Assembly (NCBI GenBank): GCA_002428385.1
Contig: DIWB01000013.1
Span: 44,877 to 91,350, forward strand
Length of the DNA stretch: 46,474 nt
Direction: 5' to 3'
From: Bacteroidales bacterium UBA6117
Lineage (GTDB): Bacteria > Bacteroidota > Bacteroidia > Bacteroidales > VadinHA17
Part shown: positions 41,597-46,474 of the stretch, one piece after another
How the letters are laid out: each line of letters begins with the position of its first letter
Numbering within the stretch: the stretch's first letter is position 1
The notes under the pieces: model-generated
Database searches by the model: none
What the model saw: the letters and a program-made list of their open reading frames with translations, nothing else
What the model was told of the DNA's origin: nothing
Program-made: the position numbers and the translations under genes

Positions 41597-44500
41597 TATC
41601 CCTGAAGGAGTTCCCTGCCAAACTTTCTCCAGATGGGCAACTTAAGGGACTCGAGAAATTCAATGAAGCGCTTGAGAAGGTTGAAGTAGAGGGTCACGAA
41701 AAGCCCGACGGTCATTATCCATATTGCCAGAACATTAAAGAGAAGGGTATCGATCCTGAGTTTTCCGATCTGTTTGTATGGGGCGTAGAAATGTGCCCGG
41801 CCATATTTTGAGCCGGGTTTCATAAATATGGGATCGGCCTTCTGGATGAGTTTTTTTCCGGCATCATATATTTTATTGGTACTGAGTCTATTGAGAACAA
41901 TATTTGCAAGGCTCTCGTTATAATTTGCTTCCTTCAGAGCCTGGTACTCATCATTCCCCATCGATGCTGTGAGGGATCTGACCAATGAGTCCTTCCTGCC
42001 TGAAACAACCCTGGTCCGTACCCTGATCACAAAAGCAAGGGAATCCAGATAGATCTTTGCCTGGTCGGCCGTAAAATCCCTGAATCCTTCATAATTGACT
42101 GATGAAGCCCATGAACCCGGTTCCATTCCTGCTGCATCCGACAGTTCACTGAGGTGATAGTTTATTGTCCTGAAGTTGTCTCTGCACAACTCTTCATACC
42201 TGGGATTTCCGGCCATGGTCCTGCATTCATCGACTTTGATTTTAAGGGTAGGAATAAGGAAGGCATTGTACCATCCTGTCTGGCTTATCTCCATGTCGTA
42301 ATCAAACAGGGGCTTTTCGAACCTGTTGCCCCTGAACTGTTCTACCAGGAGAGCCTCATATGCCCATCGGGTAACCATGGCATCGCCTATTACCGGCACA
42401 TAAATCTTTCTGCTTATCGATTTATGCAGGTCGTCGAATTTTATCATGGCGCCGCCGAGAATAAGCATGGGAACAAGAATCAGCGGGATAAGGATATAGA
42501 TGCTGACTGCCGTTCGCATACCTGCTGAAATATTCAGTCCCAGAATATTCCCGAAGCAGGCGGTTGAAAAGAGAATAAGCCATTGCTGAAAGAGCATTCC
42601 CTTTACCCCGAGAAGTGTGTTGGCTACAAGGACGAAACTAAGCGACTGAACTGCTGAAAGGAAGAATAGTAAGGTAATCTTTGACAACAGGTAACTGGAT
42701 CTGCTGATATTGAGAAATTTCTCTCTTTCAAGAATTTTCCTGTCGCGGAATATTTCCTCGGCGCTAACAGTCAGACCGACGAAAAGTGCGACAACGATCG
42801 CCATAAAAAGAAATACCGGATAATTTTTATTAGCTCCGAATGAGTATATTCCCTGTTCGCTGTATTTTGAGATGAATCCCAGAATGAGTGCCAGCAATGG
42901 CACCTCAAGCAGGTTGATCGTCATGTATTGTTTGTCGGCCCGTTTTCTTGTTATGTTTCTCTTGATGAAAGTCTTTGCCTGTTCCCGTTTTTTCGGGATC
43001 TTGAAGTTGCTTTGCGGAAGGGTGGTTTTGGGAGGAATTTCCTTCAGTACCGGCATCATCTTCTTTTTGTATTTCTCATACCAGTCTTTCGGACTTACCT
43101 GCCGTTCTTTTCCTGCAAACCCGGCATTGTCGATCACCTTTACCTCCACGATCTGAAGGATACTCTCGGTATCGATATTTCCACAATTCGGGCATTCGCT
43201 TTCGGCAGCATTGGCCTGTGATGTCTCAGTCTTGAAATACACAAGGGCTTCAACCGGATCGCCGTCGTAAATCATATAGCCGCCCTTGTCGAGTATCCAG
43301 AGCCTGTCGAACATCTTGAGGATATCGGATGACGGCTGATGAATGATTGTGAATACCAGTTTCCCGGAAAGGGCCTGGTTTTTCAGCAGAGTCATTACTT
43401 TTCCGGAGTCGAAGGAAGACAGCCCAGAAGTAGGCTCGTCAACGAACAGCACGCCGGGTTCCCTCATCAGTTCAAGCCCGATGTTCAACCTTTTGCGCTG
43501 GCCTCCGCTCACCTTCTTGTTCATTATGTCCCCCACCTGAAGATCCCTTATTTCCATAAGGTCAAGGTCAGAAAGGACTTTGTCGACTGTCTTGTTAAGT
43601 TGTTCCTCGTTGTAGTCGCCGAAACACAGTCTGGCGTTGAAATACATATTCTGGTAAACTGTCAGCTCTTCGATCAGCATATCGTCCTGGGGGACGAAGC
43701 CGATAAGTCCGGAAAGATTTTCCGATTCGGTGCTAAGATCATATCCGTTGATGAGGATATTCCCTGAGGTAGGTATTGTTTTCCCGTGAAGGAGATTCAG
43801 CATAGTCGTCTTTCCGACCCCGCTGCCTCCCATGAGTCCGACAAGGTTACCCGACTCGATGTGGAAATTCATTTTTCTTATGCCGTTGTCGGAGTTCTTG
43901 AACGCGAATTCAATATCCTTTCCCTCAAAAATTATTTTCTCAGGAAATTTCCTGGAAACGAATTTCTTGAATATCCTTGAAAAGTAAATCGGTTCAATCC
44001 CCTGGCCTTTTATGTTCACGCCTCTTTCCAGCAAATAGGGCCGGCAGGCTATAATATCCCTTCCCTTGAAGTAAAGGGCCAGTGATCCGTCGTAAGTGAA
44101 GATAAGCGATCCGGTACTTTCGATATGCAGGAAAAACATATGCCCCCTGAATCCCTTAATCCTGATGTGCCTCCATTTATCGTAGTTTTTAAAGGAATCG
44201 GCTGCCCAGTAAACCGGGTTTTCATTTTCGATTACAAGAATGCAGTCGGGAGTTACTTCATCGTAAGTCCTGCCTATCATGAAAGCCATTGCATTCTCGT
44301 ATTCCTTTTTTGAAATATTGAAGGTACGCGCGACAATATCGACAATTGTTTTTTCCTGTTCGGAAATGGTTCCATCCTCGAACGCGAATTCCAGGAGCTG
44401 AAGGAATACAACCATCCTTTCCTCAAGGAATAAACCCTTCTTTATCTGACGGCAGATATTTGTAATCTGGAATGTTATCAGGGAGTCCTCATCGGACAAT

Positions 44501-44709
44501 TCGGTCTTATCGACGGTTTTGAGTTCATTTGAATAAAACTCGAGGTTGTTTTCAAAAAGTGAATAATACTCTTCTTCCAGTTCCCTGTTAAGGTATCTCC
44601 TGAGGTAACTTCGCAGTATCTTTTTGCCCCTGGAGGAGATTCCTCCCGGATTGACGGTGGATACAATGGCAAAGATATGTATCAGAGCCAGGAGTACAGA
44701 TTCCCTCAT
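41596..44709 (-). CDS. ABCG-like ABC transporter with TerB-like N-terminal domain (ATPase-permease fusion)
   Basis: This 1037-residue protein joins several parts. Residues about 1-145 are helical and acidic, like TerB/DjlA-type domains (FAFEDGTISEQEKTIVDIVA). Residues ~155-255 form an unassigned beta-rich region. An ABC ATPase follows with Walker A GGSGVGKTT near 292, Q-loop FVPQDD, signature SGGQRKR near 399 and Walker B VLFVDEPTSG near 418. A lone CPNC pair lies near 505. Membrane helices begin near 600 (LLEVPLLALILGFISKY, VFLFMAIVVALFVGLTV and others to about 770). After a ~230-residue probably extracytoplasmic region, a final helix (LAIWIMTVGLFVTLYF) sits near 1010. The order NBD-TMD and the phrase NKKVSGGQRKRLNIGLELM are ABCG-like. 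The substrate is unknown. A lipoprotein gene lies just upstream, but a terminator separates them. Confidence 0.82.
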   Translation of the reverse strand: MRESVLLALIHIFAIVSTVNPGGISSRGKKILRSYLRRYLNRELEEEYYSLFENNLEFYSNELKTVDKTELSDEDSLITFQITNICRQIKKGLFLEERMVVFLQLLEFAFEDGTISEQEKTIVDIVARTFNISKKEYENAMAFMIGRTYDEVTPDCILVIENENPVYWAADSFKNYDKWRHIRIKGFRGHMFFLHIESTGSLIFTYDGSLALYFKGRDIIACRPYLLERGVNIKGQGIEPIYFSRIFKKFVSRKFPEKIIFEGKDIEFAFKNSDNGIRKMNFHIESGNLVGLMGGSGVGKTTMLNLLHGKTIPTSGNILINGYDLSTESENLSGLIGFVPQDDMLIEELTVYQNMYFNARLCFGDYNEEQLNKTVDKVLSDLDLMEIRDLQVGDIMNKKVSGGQRKRLNIGLELMREPGVLFVDEPTSGLSSFDSGKVMTLLKNQALSGKLVFTIIHQPSSDILKMFDRLWILDKGGYMIYDGDPVEALVYFKTETSQANAAESECPNCGNIDTESILQIVEVKVIDNAGFAGKERQVSPKDWYEKYKKKMMPVLKEIPPKTTLPQSNFKIPKKREQAKTFIKRNITRKRADKQYMTINLLEVPLLALILGFISKYSEQGIYSFGANKNYPVFLFMAIVVALFVGLTVSAEEIFRDRKILEREKFLNISRSSYLLSKITLLFFLSAVQSLSFVLVANTLLGVKGMLFQQWLILFSTACFGNILGLNISAGMRTAVSIYILIPLILVPMLILGGAMIKFDDLHKSISRKIYVPVIGDAMVTRWAYEALLVEQFRGNRFEKPLFDYDMEISQTGWYNAFLIPTLKIKVDECRTMAGNPRYEELCRDNFRTINYHLSELSDAAGMEPGSWASSVNYEGFRDFTADQAKIYLDSLAFVIRVRTRVVSGRKDSLVRSLTASMGNDEYQALKEANYNESLANIVLNRLSTNKIYDAGKKLIQKADPIFMKPGSKYGRAHFYAPYKQIGKLRIDTLLFNVLAIWIMTVGLFVTLYFNLLKRFIEFLESLKLPIWRKFGRELLQG

Positions 44710-44723
44710 AAAAAACTAATATC

Positions 44724-44757
44724 AAAAAAAGACCGCAAAATGAATCCATTTGCGGTC
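44724..44757 (-). terminator. Rho-independent terminator between the lipoprotein and ABC transporter genes
   Basis: On the minus strand GACCGCAAA, a 9-nt loop and TTTGCGGTC form a perfect 9-bp stem followed by seven T. It lies 20 bp after the lipoprotein stop and ends 14 bp before the transporter start, so most lipoprotein transcripts should stop here. Read-through or attenuation into the transporter is possible. Confidence 0.88.
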
Positions 44758-44777
44758 ATTATGGTATACAAGAACTA

Positions 44778-45602
44778 TTATATAATTTGACCTCTGATTG
44801 TCTCTATAGCTTTGGTTATGTCGATGATATTCTGATTGGTAAGGCTTGTAGTCAGACCTTCATAAACTTTTCTGACAGGTTCCAGCCTTTCGACGAATTC
44901 CTTTACATCCTGGTCGGTCAGATACGGCTCGGTGATTTCGATGAACAGGTCGAACGATTCCTTTTGTTCAATGAGAACCTTTGAAATGCCTGCCACCTGG
45001 TATGCTGCTTCCGATACGTGTGTTGTAAGGTACATGCCTTCAACCCAGGCTCCTCCCACTACAAGAAGGGCAAGACCCTGCTGATCATTCTCGCTCAGAT
45101 AGGCATATGTCTTGTCAAAAGCTTCCGTGAGGATATTGACAAGCTCTTCCTTTTTATCCTGGTTCTGACGGATCCTGTCATAAAGTGTCTCATCATATAT
45201 CTGCGACATATTCAGATCATTGGCCAACCCCCTGATTGCATCGAGGTAATTAAGTACCTCCTGTTGGATATTGTACAGGGTGCCATAGCTCAGGTCGGCG
45301 CCGAATACTCCCATATTGATCGCCTTTCCGGAACTGGTAAGGTACTTCCTGGCATTGGCGACAGGGTTTGTTATACCCATAATATATCCGACTTCAAGCT
45401 CTGAAAGCATTTTGATTACTTCAGCTGAAGTCGGCAGCGGGTAAACATTTTTCTCAATTTCCTTTTCCAGGGTCTGAACCTGTTCGAGTTCCAGGTCCTT
45501 TTCGCTGGTTTTTGCTCTTTCTGCCTTGTTTTTACATGAATTGAGTCCACTGAAGGACAAGATCAGGATTGGGATAATGAGTACAGCTATAGCCTTTTTC
45601 AT
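44778..45602 (-). CDS. Conserved helical lipoprotein, function unknown
   Basis: The 274-residue product begins with a lipoprotein signal (AIAVLIIPILILSFSGLNSC, lipobox LNSC, Cys23). The mature part is acidic, almost entirely helical and without recognised enzyme motifs. Distinctive segments are MGVFGADLSYGTLYNIQQEV near 97-116, YLDAIRGLANDLNMSQIYDE and LLVVGGAWVEGMYLTTHVSE near 180-199. Similar lipoproteins occur in other Bacteroidota as unnamed conserved proteins; that is from memory, not a search. It is probably tethered in the periplasm. The adjacent ABC transporter on the same strand suggests a functional link, though the intervening terminator weakens an operon claim. Confidence 0.75.
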   Translation of the reverse strand: MKKAIAVLIIPILILSFSGLNSCKNKAERAKTSEKDLELEQVQTLEKEIEKNVYPLPTSAEVIKMLSELEVGYIMGITNPVANARKYLTSSGKAINMGVFGADLSYGTLYNIQQEVLNYLDAIRGLANDLNMSQIYDETLYDRIRQNQDKKEELVNILTEAFDKTYAYLSENDQQGLALLVVGGAWVEGMYLTTHVSEAAYQVAGISKVLIEQKESFDLFIEITEPYLTDQDVKEFVERLEPVRKVYEGLTTSLTNQNIIDITKAIETIRGQII

Positions 45603-45807
45603 TGTGATAGGTTTAAGTTAAAATCTACTCTGAAAGAGATCATAAAAATAATAAATATTATTAAAATACGCCTACCGCTTACATCTATTTTACAAATTCA
45701 TTCACTTATACATCATTCGATCACCGGGGTAGTGTTTTTAATGCTGATCCCCGTTTCCTGAATCAGATACAAGGTGATATGAACAGACGGGGAATGGCTA
45801 TTTTAAT

Positions 45808-45815
45808 TATCTTTG
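45808..45815 (+). promoter_or_regulatory. Bacteroidota-type -7 promoter element for the PatB-like gene
   Basis: TATCTTTG matches TAnnTTTG exactly, 25 nt before the ATG at 45841. Between them CTGAAA and TTTCAG (45821-45840) form a 6-bp inverted repeat ending right at the start codon, which could hold the leader in a small hairpin. Confidence 0.5.
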
Positions 45816-45840
45816 AGCCCCTGAAACATATTCATTTCAG

Positions 45841-46474
45841 ATGAATTGGAATTTTGATGAAGAGGTCGCAAGGGAAAGGACGAACTGCGTGAAGTTTGAC
45901 CTCAGGAAGGCTGTTTTCGGATCTGCGGATGTCATTCCGATGTGGGTTGCTGACATGGATTTCAGGACTCCGGATTTCATAATAAAAGCTCTCAGGGAAA
46001 GGCTCAGCCATGAGGTGATGGGTTACACTTTTCATCCCCGTGAATATTTTACCTCAATAGCGGAATGGCTTCGGACCATGCATGACTGGGAGGTAAACGA
46101 GGAATGGATCTGTTTCTGTCCGGGAATAGTGCCTGCACTTAACCTGTGTACACTTGCCTACACCCGTCCGGGCGACTCAATTGTCATCCAGCCTCCGGTT
46201 TACACTCCATTCTTTGATGCCGTCGAGAATCACGGCCGGAACCTTATCCTCAACCAGCTTGTGTTCAGCGAAGGCAAGTGGAGGATGGACCTTGATTCGC
46301 TCCGCAGAATTATCACCCCGGATACAAGGATGATTATCATTTCCAATCCCCATAACCCTGTCGGAAGATCGTGGGATCCTGAAGAACTAAGGGAACTGGC
46401 TGCAATATGCATTGAGAACCATACCCTGATCCTGTCGGACGAGATCCATTGCGACCTTGTCCTGCCCGGTTACA
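45841..46474 (+). CDS. patB: PatB/MalY-family aminotransferase, C-S lyase (partial, runs off the end)
   Basis: The ATG at 45841 opens a frame that continues past the window edge, 211 codons visible. It starts MNWNFDEEVARERTNCVKFD and contains VIPMWVADMDFRTPDF near 34-49, GYTFHPREYFTSIAEWL near 61, the VIQPPVYTPFFDAVENHG stretch near 116, IISNPHNPVGRSWDPEEL near 166, and SDEIHCDLVLPG at the end. These are fold-type I PLP enzyme motifs of the PatB/MalY (cystathionine beta-lyase-like) class. The PLP lysine lies beyond the edge. The enzyme would cleave cystathionine or cysteine conjugates, or act as an aminotransferase. Confidence 0.9.
   Translation, partial: MNWNFDEEVARERTNCVKFDLRKAVFGSADVIPMWVADMDFRTPDFIIKALRERLSHEVMGYTFHPREYFTSIAEWLRTMHDWEVNEEWICFCPGIVPALNLCTLAYTRPGDSIVIQPPVYTPFFDAVENHGRNLILNQLVFSEGKWRMDLDSLRRIITPDTRMIIISNPHNPVGRSWDPEELRELAAICIENHTLILSDEIHCDLVLPGY

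Overview
This window is a chromosomal segment from a Bacteroidota bacterium, most likely of the order Bacteroidales. The evidence is a PorP/SprF protein of the type IX secretion family, a short zinc-less adenylate kinase, a LysS with the C-terminal extension seen in this phylum, MreBCD-PBP2-RodA next to PurH, a head-GIN protein, a GH95 fucosidase lipoprotein, and the -7 promoter motif TAnnTTTG upstream of many operons in place of a sigma-70 -10 box. Most genes are housekeeping. There is no sign of a prophage, CRISPR array, rRNA or tRNA, and I found no insertion sequence.

Layout. Positions 1-1910 (minus) hold parE and the first codons of parC. Positions 2107-7607 (minus) are a tight seven-gene run read hpt > adk > obg > PAP2 phosphatase > lplA > plsC > mutS-like; the mutS-like gene at its end is broken by an apparent internal deletion. 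purE diverges at 7692. Positions 8485-11276 (plus) hold two coupled outer-membrane barrel genes, the second carrying a helix-hairpin-helix region. Positions 11131-14742 region (minus) is lipA > lipB > recJ. Positions 14909-19582 (plus) hold fucI, a small membrane protein, fucK and a D-amino-acid-type aminotransferase, followed by lysS with its own promoter. A 68-bp tandem palindromic repeat (21479-21682) separates lysS from a PorP/SprF gene and its beta-propeller/SPOR partner. A GH95 alpha-L-fucosidase lies convergent to that pair. A shortened head-GIN gene, pgi and a PfkB sugar kinase follow. A cyclic-2,3-diphosphoglycerate-synthetase homologue and an ACP-phosphodiesterase-like gene occupy 29931-32146. 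The elongasome operon purH > mreB > mreC > mreD > mrdA > rodA covers 32147-39301 (minus). An FtsX/MacB-type permease, ksgA, a large ABCG-like transporter with a TerB-like N-terminus, a lipoprotein and the start of a PatB/MalY aminotransferase complete the window.

Functional links. The fucosidase, L-fucose isomerase and L-fuculokinase outline L-fucose release and catabolism; no aldolase or fucose permease is visible. LplA plus LipB/LipA give both lipoate salvage and de novo lipoylation. PurE, PurH and Hpt cover parts of purine synthesis and salvage. The mre/mrd block builds the lateral wall.

Main points for a second look: two unrelated genes (mutS-like and head-GIN) each lack roughly 100 internal codons; the 68-bp nested palindrome array; the PorP partner that carries two SPOR-like repeats in place of an OmpA domain; and the TerB-ABCG fusion with its linked lipoprotein and a possible 25-codon coupled ORF.
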